Counted from the first letter of the stretch, positions 9,510-17,928 are shown. The stretch: DNA of 64,000 nucleotides from CAYNSB01 sp964399625 (GCA_964399625.1 CAYNSB010000001.1:48013-112012); one strand, 5' to 3'. Translations and numbers: made by a program. The notes: generated by a model not told the origin, from the sequence alone.

Positions 9510-10433
9510 TCACATCAGCATGTGGCTGTGCTCGACGCCCAGCGTCTTGTAGATCTCTCGCGTCGCGGTCGAGCGATTGAGCGTGTAGAAGTGGATGCCC
9601 GCGACCTTGTGATCGAGCAGGTCCCGGCACTGCTCCGTCGCCCAGTGCACGCCCACGCGCTTGACCGCCTCCTCGTTGCCGGCGGTGCGATTGATCGCGC
9701 GGATCAGGGGTGCCGGGAACCGTGCGCCCTGCGCCAGGTCCGCCATCCGCTTCATGCCCGTCGCGCTGGTCACGGGCATGATGCCCGCGATGATGGGCAC
9801 GCGGACGCCCGCCAGCTCGCAGCGATCGCGGAAGTCGTAGAAATCGCGGTTGTCGAAGAACAACTGCGTCACGATCGCATCCGCCCCCGCGTCCACCTTC
9901 GCCTTCAGGCGGTCCATCTCCTGCAGACGGTTGGGCGTGGACGGATGTCCCTCGGGGTAGCCCGCGACGGAGATCCCGAACCCGCGCCGGTCGGGATGCC
10001 CGCCGGAGCGCCCGGCACGCTCGTTGAACTTCTGGATGAACGCGACGAGGTCCGCGGCGAACTTGAAGTCCTTGTGCGCCTCGCCGCCGTTGTGATCGCG
10101 CGGCGGGTCGCCACGCAGCGCCATGATGTTCGAGATCCCTGCCCGCGCGTACCGCTCAAGAATCTCCTCGATGTCGCTCTGGGTGTGCAGAACCGTGGTC
10201 AGGTGCGGCACGGGGTCCAGCGTCGTTTGCGACTTGAGGCGCACGACCAGGTCGTGCGTGAGCTCGCGCGTCGAGCCGCCCGCGCCGTACGTCGCCGACA
10301 CGAACGTGGGCTTGAGCTGCTGCAGCTCCGCGATCGAATCGAAGAGCGAGCGCGCCGCGTCCTCAGACTTCGGCGGGAAGAACTCGAAGGAGAACGTCGT
10401 CGGGTATGTCGCGAAGATGTCGCGGAAGTGCAT
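9510..10433 (-). CDS. metF: Methylenetetrahydrofolate reductase
   Basis: A 307-residue flavoenzyme reducing 5,10-methylene-THF to 5-methyl-THF for methionine synthesis. The TIM-barrel signature begins with F-S-F-E-F-F-P-P-K near the N-terminus, followed by S-A-T-Y-G-A-G-G-S-T-R, A-L-R-G-D-P-P and T-Q-L-F-F-D-N, all conserved in MetF. It lacks the C-terminal regulatory domain of eukaryotic enzymes. It is transcribed away from the TauE-like gene; a TATACT element lies 70 nt upstream. No SAM or SAH riboswitch was recognised in the leader. Confidence 0.96.
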   Translation of the reverse strand: MHFRDIFATYPTTFSFEFFPPKSEDAARSLFDSIAELQQLKPTFVSATYGAGGSTRELTHDLVVRLKSQTTLDPVPHLTTVLHTQSDIEEILERYARAGISNIMALRGDPPRDHNGGEAHKDFKFAADLVAFIQKFNERAGRSGGHPDRRGFGISVAGYPEGHPSTPNRLQEMDRLKAKVDAGADAIVTQLFFDNRDFYDFRDRCELAGVRVPIIAGIMPVTSATGMKRMADLAQGARFPAPLIRAINRTAGNEEAVKRVGVHWATEQCRDLLDHKVAGIHFYTLNRSTATREIYKTLGVEHSHMLM

Positions 10434-10503
10434 GGCTCGGGGGTTCAGAATCGGCTCGATCGGTCGCGGGACAGGTCGTCTATCGGCCTAATGCCCGCCC
10501 GCC

Positions 10504-10534
10504 AGTATATCCATTCATCCGGATAGACGGATGG
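10504..10534 (-). promoter_or_regulatory. Candidate metF promoter with overlapping imperfect palindrome
   Basis: Reading the minus strand, TATACT (10509-10504) is a near-consensus -10 element about 70 nt before metF. The adjacent stretch 10511-10534 is an imperfect inverted repeat: CCAT and ATGG ends around a perfect ATCCGGAT core. It covers the expected -35 area, where no good -35 hexamer is present. That layout would suit an activator or repressor site, but this is inference. Confidence 0.3.
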
Positions 10535-10639
10535 AAGTGCGTCGGCCGCTATTCTCGCGCAACCGCTCACCCAACCCTGTAGGTTCGTCCGGGCGTTCTG
10601 CGGCGTGGCTCGCCACACCAATGCCCGCGGAGCATCACA

Positions 10640-11440
10640 ATGGGGTGGGCACAGTTCAGCGAGCTCGCCACGCTGGGGCTGCTCGTCGGCCTCCTGGGGA
10701 CCATGATCGGAGCCGGAGGCGGCTTCATCCTGATGCCCATCCTCCTGCTGCTCTACCCGCACGATCCTCCGGCTCAATTGGCGAGCATGTCGCTCGCGGT
10801 CGTGGCGCTCAACGCGGCGTCGGGCTCGGTGGGCTACGCGCGCCAGCACCTCATCGACTACCGAGCGGGGTGGATCTTCTCAATGACAGCCATCCCCGGC
10901 GCCATCGCGGGCGCGTTCGTGACGGGCGCGATCGGGCGCCGATGGTTCGACGCCATGCTGGGCCTGGCGCTGGTCGTTGCGGCCGCTGCGCTCGCCGCGG
11001 GCGCACGCCGCGTGAACGTGCGCGGCACTCGCGCGGCGCACGATCACCCGCCGCGTATCGAGTTTCCCGTCGCGCGAGGCACGGCTCTCAGCGCCGGCGT
11101 TGGCTTCCTGTCGAGCCTGCTGGGGATCGGAGGTGGGATCCTCCACGTGCCGATTCTCGTCACGATGCTGCGCTTTCCCGTTCACGTGGCCGCGGCCACG
11201 TCGCATTTCGTGCTCGCATTCACGGCCGCAGCGGGCACGGCGGCGCACATCGCTGGCGGCGCGTTCGAGCACGGTTGGCGAAGGACACTGGCGATCGGGC
11301 TCGGCGCGATCCTCGGGGCACAGATTGGGGCCGCGCTCGCCCCGCGCACGCGACCGCGAGCGATCGTGGTGGCCTTGTCCGTCGGACTTGGGCTGGTGGG
11401 CCTGCGATTGGTCTGGGGTTCCCTTCGCGGCCACGCTTGA
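10640..11440 (+). CDS. TauE/SafE-family membrane permease
   Basis: A 266-residue polytopic membrane protein of the TauE/SafE sulfite/organosulfur exporter family, with about eight hydrophobic helices. The family's internal duplication is visible: a Gly-rich G-T-M-I-G-A-G-G-G-F-I-L-M-P in the first half and G-I-G-G-G-I-L-H-V-P in the second, each followed by a Pro-containing helix. The central loop is basic. Substrate is unknown; family members move sulfite, sulfonates or other small anions. It is divergent from metF and convergent with the BtpA-like gene. Confidence 0.88.
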   Translation: MGWAQFSELATLGLLVGLLGTMIGAGGGFILMPILLLLYPHDPPAQLASMSLAVVALNAASGSVGYARQHLIDYRAGWIFSMTAIPGAIAGAFVTGAIGRRWFDAMLGLALVVAAAALAAGARRVNVRGTRAAHDHPPRIEFPVARGTALSAGVGFLSSLLGIGGGILHVPILVTMLRFPVHVAAATSHFVLAFTAAAGTAAHIAGGAFEHGWRRTLAIGLGAILGAQIGAALAPRTRPRAIVVALSVGLGLVGLRLVWGSLRGHA

Positions 11441-11451
11441 GCTTGCGCCGT

Positions 11452-12231
11452 TCAGCGAGCCTTGAGCAGCGCCCGACAACGATCCGGGTCGATCGGGTTC
11501 GACCATACCCCGTCCCGTTTGATCGAGCTGCCCACGATCAGCGCACTTGCCCCGGCCTCGAACAGCGGACGGACCTGCCCCGGCGTCACGCCAGAGCCCA
11601 CGAGCACGGGCAATGCCGTTGCCTGACGCACCGAGCGAACATCGCCGGCGTCGGTCGGCTTGCCCGTCGCACTGCCCGTGACGATCACCCCATCCGCGCC
11701 GAAGAACGCCGCCGCCTCCGCGAACTCGCCGACGGACAGATCGGCGCTGATCGCATGGCTGGCGTGCTTCTTCTTGATGTCCGCGAATACGTTCACCGCC
11801 CCCGCGCCGATCGCCGAGCGATACCGGAGCAGGGGCCCGGCCTTGGCCTCCGACATCAGCCCCTCGTCCGCCACATGAGCGAACACGAAGTTCTCGCAGC
11901 GGATGAACTGCGCCCCGCACGCGTGCGCGACCGCGAGCGACTCGCGTTCGCCGCTCGAGAGGATCTGCACGCCGATCGGGAGTTTCGGGAGCGCTTGGCG
12001 GATGGCCCCCACGATCCGCGTCATGCTCGCGGCGACCTCTGGCCCGTGCTCGTTCACGTACGGGCGGTCGTGCATGTTCTCGACGATCAGCCCGTCGAAT
12101 CCAAGTTCCATCAGGACCTTCGCCTCCCCCACCGCCTGGGAGACGATGTCCGCGATGGGAAGCGCGTGCCTGGGCGAGCCGGGCAACGCCTGAACATGCA
12201 CCATGCCGATGATCGCACGATCCGGGAGCAT
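11452..12231 (-). CDS. BtpA/SgcQ-family TIM-barrel protein
   Basis: The 259-residue product matches the BtpA/SgcQ family. It opens with I-G-M-V-H-V-Q-A-L-P-G-S-P, a conserved N-terminal signature, followed by G-F-D-G-L-I-V-E-N and a C-terminal phosphate-binding-like P-V-L-V-G-S-G-V-T. BtpA was named for photosystem I accumulation in cyanobacteria; most members in non-phototrophs are uncharacterised barrel enzymes, possibly acting on nucleosides or sugars. The ATG at 12231 is preferred over an upstream TTG because the conserved region begins within ten residues of it. Confidence 0.82.
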   Translation of the reverse strand: MLPDRAIIGMVHVQALPGSPRHALPIADIVSQAVGEAKVLMELGFDGLIVENMHDRPYVNEHGPEVAASMTRIVGAIRQALPKLPIGVQILSSGERESLAVAHACGAQFIRCENFVFAHVADEGLMSEAKAGPLLRYRSAIGAGAVNVFADIKKKHASHAISADLSVGEFAEAAAFFGADGVIVTGSATGKPTDAGDVRSVRQATALPVLVGSGVTPGQVRPLFEAGASALIVGSSIKRDGVWSNPIDPDRCRALLKAR

Positions 12232-12293
12232 CCGCGCATCGTACCCGCCGCACGCGAACAATCGCTCTCCCCCCTCACTCCAGGAGCGTCGCC

Positions 12294-12827
12294 ATGTGGA
12301 GCCTCGTTGTCGCCGCCGTGCTCACCCTTTCCCAGCCTGAGCCGGTCACCCCCGCCACGCCCGCACAGAGCACGCCCAGCGCTCCTTCGGCGAGCGACCC
12401 CGAGCGCACCGCGATCGACGCCGTGCTCGACGACTTCCACGACGCCGCGAGCAAGGCCGACTTCGACCGCTACTTCTCCCACTGGACCGACGATTCCGTC
12501 TTCCTGGGCACGGACGCCTCGGAGCGCTGGACCGGCGAGGAGTTCCGCGATTTCGCCCGGCCGCACTTTGAGAAGGGCAAGGGCTGGTCGTACACCCCCC
12601 ACGATCGCAAGGTCACGGCGATCGGGGATTCGGCGTTCTTCGATGAGCTGCTCCGCAACGACAAGCTCGGCACGTGCCGCGGCTCGGGCGTGCTGCGCCG
12701 TGTCGAGGGGCGCTGGAAGGTGCTGCAGTACAACCTCAGCATTCCAATTCCCAACGACCTGGCCGAACGCGCCGTGCAGATGATCCGCGAGTTCGACGTG
12801 GTGAAGGGCGAGGGCGAGGACAAGTAG
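12294..12827 (+). CDS. Exported NTF2-like (SnoaL/DUF4440-type) protein
   Basis: The 177-residue protein has a short N-terminal hydrophobic leader (residues 2-13), a Pro/Thr/Ser-rich spacer to about residue 38, and then an NTF2-like cone fold. That fold is seen in a helix with F-H-D-A-A-S-K-A-D, the W-T-D-D-S-V-F-L-G segment and C-terminal R-V-E-G-R-W-K-V-L-Q-Y-N. Such domains act as small-molecule enzymes or binding modules; no catalytic residues can be assigned. AGGAG lies 7 nt before the ATG. It is divergent from the BtpA-like gene. Confidence 0.72.
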   Translation: MWSLVVAAVLTLSQPEPVTPATPAQSTPSAPSASDPERTAIDAVLDDFHDAASKADFDRYFSHWTDDSVFLGTDASERWTGEEFRDFARPHFEKGKGWSYTPHDRKVTAIGDSAFFDELLRNDKLGTCRGSGVLRRVEGRWKVLQYNLSIPIPNDLAERAVQMIREFDVVKGEGEDK

Positions 12828-12899
12828 CAGCGGGCGGGGCACGTTCGGGTGTCGCGCGTGGACCAGCGTGGATCGCGCAAGAGCTGCGTGCGAGCGAGT

Positions 12900-12948
12900 T
12901 ACAATCGGCGACGCCACGACCAAGTATGGGCGTAGTCCGGTCGATAAT
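12900..12948 (+). promoter_or_regulatory. Weak -10-like elements upstream of rfbA
   Basis: TACAAT (12900-12905) and GATAAT (12943-12948) are the only AT-rich hexamers in the 186-nt spacer before the dTDP-sugar cluster. Neither has a convincing -35 partner at 16-18 nt, so a promoter here is plausible from position but weakly supported. Confidence 0.25.
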
Positions 12949-13013
12949 CCGGGGAGATCCGGCCGAGGTGCGCCTGCACCCGGACCGCGGTGGGTCCGTG
13001 AAAGGGGCAGCGA

Positions 13014-13787
13014 ATGAAGGGCGTGATTCTGGCAGGTGGACTGGGCACGCGGCTGCGCCCGCTCACGCTCGTCACCAACAAGCACCTGCTGCCGGTCTAC
13101 GACAAGCCGATGATCTACTACCCGATCCAGTGCCTGGTCAACGCGGGCATCAACGAGATCCTCGTCGTCACCGGCGGCGAGCACGCGGGCGACTTCCTCA
13201 AGCTCCTCAAGAACGGCAAGCACCTGGGCATCAAGCACATGGAGTTCGCCTACCAGGAGGGCGAGGGGGGCATCGCCGATGCCCTCAAGCTCGCTGAGGA
13301 TTTCGCGGAGCGCGGCAAGATCTGCGTCATCCTGGGCGACAACATCATCGAGGGCAACATCCGGCGCGCCGCCGCGGACTTCTTCACGCAGCGCTCGGGG
13401 GCGAAGATCATCCTCAAGCAGGTGCCCGATCCGCAGCGCTTCGGCGTCGTGGAGTTCGACGGCGACCCGAAGAAGGGCAAGATCAAGCGGATCATCGAGA
13501 AGCCCAAGGACCCGCCCAGCAACATGGCGGTGACGGGCATCTACTTCTACGACGGCGACGCGTTCAGCGTGTGCAAGGACCTCAAGCCTTCCGGGCGCGG
13601 CGAGCTCGAGATCACCGACGTGAACAACTACTACCTGCAGCGTGGGGACCTCACCTGCGACACCCTCGAGGGATGGTGGACCGACGCGGGCACGTTCGAG
13701 AGCCTCTTCCGCGCGAGCAAGTACGTCGCCGAGAGCGGCGCGAACCACGCCGAGTTCCCGCCCGCGCGGGGCGGCGCGGGGGCGTAA
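13014..13787 (+). CDS. rfbA: Glucose-1-phosphate thymidylyltransferase (short form)
   Basis: A 257-residue enzyme forming dTDP-glucose from dTTP and glucose-1-phosphate, the first step of dTDP-deoxysugar synthesis. The nucleotide-binding signature G-G-L-G-T-R-L-R-P-L-T starts at residue 8, followed by K-H-L-L-P-V-Y-D-K-P-M. L-G-D-N-I-I-E-G is the metal-binding region, and a C-terminal W-W-T-D-A-G-T motif is present. It is about 30 residues shorter than classical RmlA (about 290), so the C-terminal helices that help form the allosteric dTDP-rhamnose site appear missing. AAAGGGG precedes the ATG. Confidence 0.93.
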   Translation: MKGVILAGGLGTRLRPLTLVTNKHLLPVYDKPMIYYPIQCLVNAGINEILVVTGGEHAGDFLKLLKNGKHLGIKHMEFAYQEGEGGIADALKLAEDFAERGKICVILGDNIIEGNIRRAAADFFTQRSGAKIILKQVPDPQRFGVVEFDGDPKKGKIKRIIEKPKDPPSNMAVTGIYFYDGDAFSVCKDLKPSGRGELEITDVNNYYLQRGDLTCDTLEGWWTDAGTFESLFRASKYVAESGANHAEFPPARGGAGA

Positions 13788-13822
13788 CCTCGCCCACGGG
13801 AGTGGGGCATCCGGGAGCGCAC

Positions 13823-14626
13823 GTGGGGCGACGCAGCGAGTACATCAAGCACCTGTTCGTGCGCACGCCGCTGCAGCCGGCCATCGAGCGCCTTGCGCAC
13901 CTCCGCTTCGCGAAGATGCGATGGTCCAATCCCGAGCTGCGCGGCATCTACCAGGAGTTCGGCGCGATCCCGCGATTCTGGGCGCGCGTGCTCCGTCCGG
14001 ACAGCAACTGCGTCGATGTGGGCGGGCACCTGGGGCTCGTCGTCAACATGTTCGTGCACCACGCGCCCAAGGGGCGCCACACCGTCGTGGAGGCCGCGCC
14101 GTACAAGGCCCAGTGGCTCCGCGAGAAGTTCCCCGAGGTGCGCGTCGAGCAGTGCGCCCTGAGCGACCGCGAGGGCGAGGCGACGTTCTTCATCGACCGC
14201 GACTCCTCGGGCGAGAGCGCCCTGCACGACAACGGGCTGGGGCACGCGCTGGAGAAGGTCGTGGTGAGGATGCGGCGGCTGGACGACCTGCTCACCCCGG
14301 AACACCGTGTGGACTTCATCAAGATCGACGTGGAGGGCGCGGAGCTCGACGTGCTCAAGGGCGCCACGGGCACGCTCGAACGCTGGAAGTCGCCCGTGCT
14401 CTTCGAGAGCACGGCCACGTGCCTGAAGAACTTCGGGCGCGCCCCCGCCGACATGCTCGCCTTCTTCGAGGCGATGGGCTGGCGGCTGTGGACGGTGATC
14501 GACTGGCTCGAGGGCAAGCCCGCCCTGACCCGCGAAGAGTTCGTCAAGGCCCACGACTACCCGTTCCGCGCGTTCAACTTCCTGGCGATCTCCCCCGAGC
14601 ACCCGATGGGAAAGAATCACGCATGA
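13823..14626 (+). CDS. FkbM-family SAM-dependent methyltransferase
   Basis: The 267-residue product has the FkbM pattern: C-V-D-V-G-G-H-L-G as SAM motif I, V-V-E-A-A-P as the acidic second motif, and the family-defining F-I-K-I-D-V-E-G-A-E-L-D-V-L-K-G. FkbM proteins are O-methyltransferases, frequent in surface-glycan loci. The GTG at 13823 was chosen for the GGGAG ribosome site 5 nt upstream and because the frame before it runs into rfbA. It overlaps the downstream cupin gene by 4 nt, so methylation of a sugar in this glycan is likely. Confidence 0.87.
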   Translation: MGRRSEYIKHLFVRTPLQPAIERLAHLRFAKMRWSNPELRGIYQEFGAIPRFWARVLRPDSNCVDVGGHLGLVVNMFVHHAPKGRHTVVEAAPYKAQWLREKFPEVRVEQCALSDREGEATFFIDRDSSGESALHDNGLGHALEKVVVRMRRLDDLLTPEHRVDFIKIDVEGAELDVLKGATGTLERWKSPVLFESTATCLKNFGRAPADMLAFFEAMGWRLWTVIDWLEGKPALTREEFVKAHDYPFRAFNFLAISPEHPMGKNHA

Positions 14627-15117
14627 ACCCCGTTGCTCCTCGCACGATCGCCGGCGACCTCAAGGCCGCCTGGGACCAGGCCGTCGCCGAGCGCGAACCC
14701 GTATTCGTCCCCGCGACGCTCTACACGGACGATCGCGGGTGGTCGCTCATGAACCAGATGCAGGGCGTGATGACGACACAGGGGCAGATCAACTACTCCG
14801 TGCAGTACCCCGGCGTGATCAAGGCCTGGCACCGGCACGCCAAGCAGACCGACTTCTGGATCTGCCTCAACGGGCACATCAAGGTCGGCGTCTGCCGCGA
14901 GGAGGACGACAAACGCTGGCTCCTGGTCATCGGGGAGAAACGCCCCGGCGTGATGATCATCCCGCCGCCGCTCTGGCACGGCGCGGCCACGGTCGGCGAC
15001 ACCCCCGCGGGCCTCTTCTACTACGTCACGCACGCCTACGACGCGAAGAGCCCCGACGAGCAGCGCCGCGCCCACGACAGCATCGCGGGATTCCCCTGGC
15101 ACGTGAGGCACGGGTGA
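14623..15117 (+). CDS. dTDP-4-dehydrorhamnose 3,5-epimerase-like cupin
   Basis: A 164-residue single-domain cupin. The RmlC-like core is G-V-I-K-A-W-H-R-H followed by D-F-W-I-C-L-N-G-H-I-K-V-G. The second half carries I-I-P-P-P-L-W-H-G. The position between rfbA and rfbD/rfbB matches RmlC in the dTDP-rhamnose pathway. However, it is shorter than classical RmlC (about 180 residues) and replaces the usual G-V-L-R-G-L-H with G-V-I-K-A-W-H, so it could be a 3,5-epimerase, a single-carbon epimerase or a ketoisomerase. Confidence 0.8.
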   Translation: MNPVAPRTIAGDLKAAWDQAVAEREPVFVPATLYTDDRGWSLMNQMQGVMTTQGQINYSVQYPGVIKAWHRHAKQTDFWICLNGHIKVGVCREEDDKRWLLVIGEKRPGVMIIPPPLWHGAATVGDTPAGLFYYVTHAYDAKSPDEQRRAHDSIAGFPWHVRHG

Positions 15118-15118
15118 C

Positions 15119-16021
15119 ATGCCAGCCGCCAGCGGATTGAGCCATCCCGGCCCCACCTGGAAGTCGCGGCGCGTCCTGCTCATCGGCGGCACGGGCATGC
15201 TCGGACGCGCGATGCAGCACGAACTACGGACGCGCGGCGTGCGCTTCGAGGCGCCCACGCGCGCCGCCATCGACCTCTCGCGGGCCGACCACATCGAGCG
15301 GACGATCGGCGAGGGCGAGTTCGCGCTCGTGCTCAACTGCGCCGCGTGGACGGACGTGGATGGCGCCGAGGCGCACGAGGCCCAGGCCACGGCGATCAAC
15401 GGCGCCGCCGTCGCCCACCTCGCCCGTGCGTGCCGGCAGAGCGGCGCGTTCCTGGTCAACTACGGCACGGACTATGTGTTCGACGGCAAGGGCATCGCGC
15501 CCTATCGCGCCGACCAGTCGCGGAATCCCATCAACGCCTACGGACGCTCCAAGGCAGCGGGCGAGGCCGCGCTCGAGCGGAGCGAGTGCCCCCACCTGCA
15601 GATCCGAACGTCGTGGCTGTACGCGCCCTGGGGCAAGAACTTCGTGCGCACGATCGCCAAGGCGGGACGAGAGAAGCCGATGCTGAAGGTGGTCAACGAC
15701 CAGCGCGGTCGCCCGACGTCGAGCGAGCACCTGGCCCGCGCCACGCTCGACCTGCTCGACGAGGGCGCCAGCGGCACGCTCGCCATCACCGACGGCCCCT
15801 CGAACGACAACGGGTGCACCTGGTTCGACTTCGCCGCCGAGATCGTGCGCCTCACCGGCGGCAGCGCCAGGGTCGAGCCCTGCACCAGCGCCGAGTATCC
15901 CCGGCCCGCGGCGCGACCCGCGTACAGCGTGCTGGACCTCGCCCCGACGGAGGGCCTGATCGGCCCGCGCCCGCACTGGAAGGACACCCTCGCCGATGTC
16001 TGCCGGCGACTGGAGACGTGA
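15119..16021 (+). CDS. rfbD: dTDP-4-dehydrorhamnose reductase
   Basis: A 300-residue SDR-fold reductase for the last step of dTDP-rhamnose synthesis. It has the nucleotide-binding motif G-G-T-G-M-L-G, the A-A-W-T-D-V-D-G-A-E segment highly characteristic of RmlD, S/G-T-D-Y-V-F-D-G and catalytic Y-G-R-S-K. Its ATG lies one base after the cupin stop. With rfbA, the cupin and rfbB it completes a dTDP-L-rhamnose-type pathway, unless the atypical cupin diverts the product. Confidence 0.93.
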   Translation: MPAASGLSHPGPTWKSRRVLLIGGTGMLGRAMQHELRTRGVRFEAPTRAAIDLSRADHIERTIGEGEFALVLNCAAWTDVDGAEAHEAQATAINGAAVAHLARACRQSGAFLVNYGTDYVFDGKGIAPYRADQSRNPINAYGRSKAAGEAALERSECPHLQIRTSWLYAPWGKNFVRTIAKAGREKPMLKVVNDQRGRPTSSEHLARATLDLLDEGASGTLAITDGPSNDNGCTWFDFAAEIVRLTGGSARVEPCTSAEYPRPAARPAYSVLDLAPTEGLIGPRPHWKDTLADVCRRLET

Positions 16022-16022
16022 C

Positions 16023-17057
16023 ATGTTCAAGCACATCCTGCTCACCGGCGGCGCCGGGTTCATCGGCTCCAACTTCGTTCGCTTCGTCCTGAAGAATCGC
16101 CCGGGCGTTTCCATCACCAACCTGGATTTGCTCACGTACTCGGGCAATCTCGAGAATCTCGCGGACCTGCGCGACGAGCCGCGCCACCGGTTCGTCAAGG
16201 GCGATATCTGCGACGGTGCGCTCGTCGATCGCGTGCTCGCCGATTGCGACTGCGTCGTGCACATGGCCGCCGAGAGCCACGTCGATCGGTCCATCCTCGA
16301 TGCGCGTCCGTTCATCATGGCCAACGCCGTGGGCACCCAGACGGTGCTCGACGCGGTGCGCCGCGTGCACGCGAAGGGGCGAAAGGTGCGCTTCGTCTAC
16401 GTGAGCACCGACGAGGTGTACGGCTCGCTCTCGCTGGACAACCCCAGCGAGAAGTTCACCGAGGAAACGCCCCTGCAGCCCAACAGCCCGTACTCGGCGA
16501 GCAAGGCCGCGGGCGACTGCCTCGCGCGGGCCTATCACCACACGTTCCACATGGACATCGTCACGACGCGCTGCTCCAACAACTTCGGGCCCTACCAGTT
16601 CCCGGAGAAGGTGATCCCCCTGTTCGTCACCAACCTCATCGAGGGCCAGCCCGTGCCGCTGTACGGCGAGGGCAAGAACGTCCGCGACTGGCTCCACGTG
16701 GACGACCACTGCGAGGCCATCCTGACGGTGCTCGAGAGGGGCCGCGCGGGCGAGGCGTACAACGTGGGCGGGAACAACGAGCGCACGAACCTCGAGCTCA
16801 CCAGCGCGATCCTTTCGCTCATGGGCAAGGGCCAGGAGATGATCAAGCGAGTCACCGATCGCCCTGGGCACGACCTGCGATACGCGATCGACGCGAGCAA
16901 GATCAAGCGCGAGCTGGGATGGGCCCCGAGCCGCTCCGCCTGGCCCGCTGCGCTCAAGGCCACCGTGGAGTGGTACGTCAAGAACCCCACGTGGTGGAAG
17001 CGCGTCAAGAGCGGTGAGTACCGCGACTACTACGCCAAGCAGTACGGCGCACGCTGA
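16023..17057 (+). CDS. rfbB: dTDP-glucose 4,6-dehydratase
   Basis: A 344-residue NAD-dependent dehydratase converting dTDP-glucose to dTDP-4-keto-6-deoxyglucose. T-G-G-A-G-F-I-G-S-N-F binds NAD. V-S-T-D-E-V-Y-G supplies the Thr-Asp-Glu catalytic residues and Y-S-A-S-K the Tyr/Lys pair. H-V-D-R-S-I, T-R-C-S-N-N-F-G-P-Y and D-R-P-G-H-D-x-R-Y are RmlB signatures. The ATG at 16023 lies just after the rfbD stop and fits the family N-terminus; an in-frame start 27 nt earlier lies inside rfbD. It is the last gene of the cluster, followed by a strong hairpin. Confidence 0.96.
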   Translation: MFKHILLTGGAGFIGSNFVRFVLKNRPGVSITNLDLLTYSGNLENLADLRDEPRHRFVKGDICDGALVDRVLADCDCVVHMAAESHVDRSILDARPFIMANAVGTQTVLDAVRRVHAKGRKVRFVYVSTDEVYGSLSLDNPSEKFTEETPLQPNSPYSASKAAGDCLARAYHHTFHMDIVTTRCSNNFGPYQFPEKVIPLFVTNLIEGQPVPLYGEGKNVRDWLHVDDHCEAILTVLERGRAGEAYNVGGNNERTNLELTSAILSLMGKGQEMIKRVTDRPGHDLRYAIDASKIKRELGWAPSRSAWPAALKATVEWYVKNPTWWKRVKSGEYRDYYAKQYGAR

Positions 17058-17097
17058 ACGGACGAGCAGAAGCCCGCCGCGCACACCAAGAACGAAC

Positions 17098-17118
17098 GAG
17101 GGCCCCGTCGGGGCCCTC
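17098..17118. terminator. Bidirectional hairpin between rfbB and the exported-protein genes
   Basis: GAGGGCCCC and GGGGCCCTC form a perfect 9-bp stem around a GTC loop. It lies 40 nt after the rfbB stop and 30 nt from the stop of the convergent gene at 17149. On the plus strand it is followed by ATCGTTTCG rather than a real T tract, so termination efficiency is uncertain; symmetry and position support a shared terminator. Confidence 0.65.
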
Positions 17119-17148
17119 ATCGTTTCGTATCGGAGGTGGAGAGAGCGC

Positions 17149-17790
17149 TCAGCGCCGACGCAGGCGCCGGACGGCATACGCACCGCCAAGCGTTGCGAGC
17201 CCGGCCCACGCCGCGGGCGGCAGCGGAACGACATCGACGAAGAGGTCCATGTCGGAGGTCGTGCCCTGCAAGCTCGGGTTGAGACGGAACTGCAGGAACG
17301 AGCCCGGCAGTCCGCCCTTCTGGCCGTTGAACCAATCCGCGACGCTCACGGTGCCCCAGTTGGCGCTGCTGAACGCTCCGCCGCCCGTGAGGGCCTGGAT
17401 CGTGAATCCGCCGCCCACGAACGAGGCGATGCCGCCCGAGCCGGCGAGGATGTTCGTCGAGTAGGACTGCCCAAGGCTGTTCTTGACGAGCAGGTTGCCG
17501 CCGGAGACCACGCCGTTGGTGAAGTTGATCACGCCGTTGAACGCATCGAGCGACGTGCCGCCCGTGCCCAGGCTCGTGGCGCTGCCGCCAATGCCATTGG
17601 GCAGGCGAACCAGGTCGTTGAGGGTCCCCGTGCCGCGGGTGATGTTCAGCGAGCCCGTGAAGCTTGTCCCAAACGTGCCCGTGGCCCTGACGGTGAATCC
17701 GTTCAGATCGAATTGCAGCAGCGGGTTCGCGAGGGCGCCCGACGCGAACGCAAGCGCGCCGGCGACACTGAGTGCCGATCGCAGTTTCAT
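17149..17790 (-). CDS. Exported PEP-CTERM-like (VPLP) surface protein 1
   Basis: The 213-residue protein has a signal peptide (about residues 1-21, ending G-A-L-A). Its Gly/Asn/Thr-rich body is predicted to be beta-structured, with F-V-G-G-G-F and G-S-F-L-Q-F motifs. The C-terminal sorting region from residue 189 consists of V-P-L-P-P-A-A-W, a hydrophobic stretch and the basic end R-R-L-R-R-R. That tripartite tail is the exosortase recognition pattern of PEP-CTERM proteins in the VPLP variant. S-D-M-D-L-F-V-D precedes it, as in the two paralogues upstream. A GGACGGAG ribosome site supports the ATG at 17790. Function beyond surface or matrix location is unknown. Confidence 0.82.
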   Translation of the reverse strand: MKLRSALSVAGALAFASGALANPLLQFDLNGFTVRATGTFGTSFTGSLNITRGTGTLNDLVRLPNGIGGSATSLGTGGTSLDAFNGVINFTNGVVSGGNLLVKNSLGQSYSTNILAGSGGIASFVGGGFTIQALTGGGAFSSANWGTVSVADWFNGQKGGLPGSFLQFRLNPSLQGTTSDMDLFVDVVPLPPAAWAGLATLGGAYAVRRLRRR

Positions 17791-17900
17791 GGATTCAATC
17801 TCCGTCCTGATTCCGCTGCGTGGCGCGGCACGAACCGCGAACCCACCCCCAAACGGAACCCCCTCCCGGGAAACCATTGCCGCATAGATACGGCGACTTA

Positions 17901-17928
17901 GTTGTATTCGAAGGCAGACAAAAATCAA
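17901..17928 (-). promoter_or_regulatory. Candidate promoter of VPLP protein gene 1
   Basis: On the minus strand, TTGATT (17928-17923) and TACAAC (17906-17901) are separated by 16 nt in one of the most AT-rich patches of the window, about 110 nt before the ATG. The region 17900-17990 differs strongly in composition from its surroundings, which supports a regulatory role. The hexamers alone are a modest match. Confidence 0.33.

Noticed and set aside
10434..10520. SAM or SAH riboswitch in the metF leader
   Set aside because: The leader is only about 65 nt from the predicted start point and lacks the conserved multi-stem patterns.
12232..12261. TTG start 30 nt upstream of the BtpA-like gene
   Set aside because: The added ten residues are not family-like and the ATG at 12231 fits the conserved N-terminus better.
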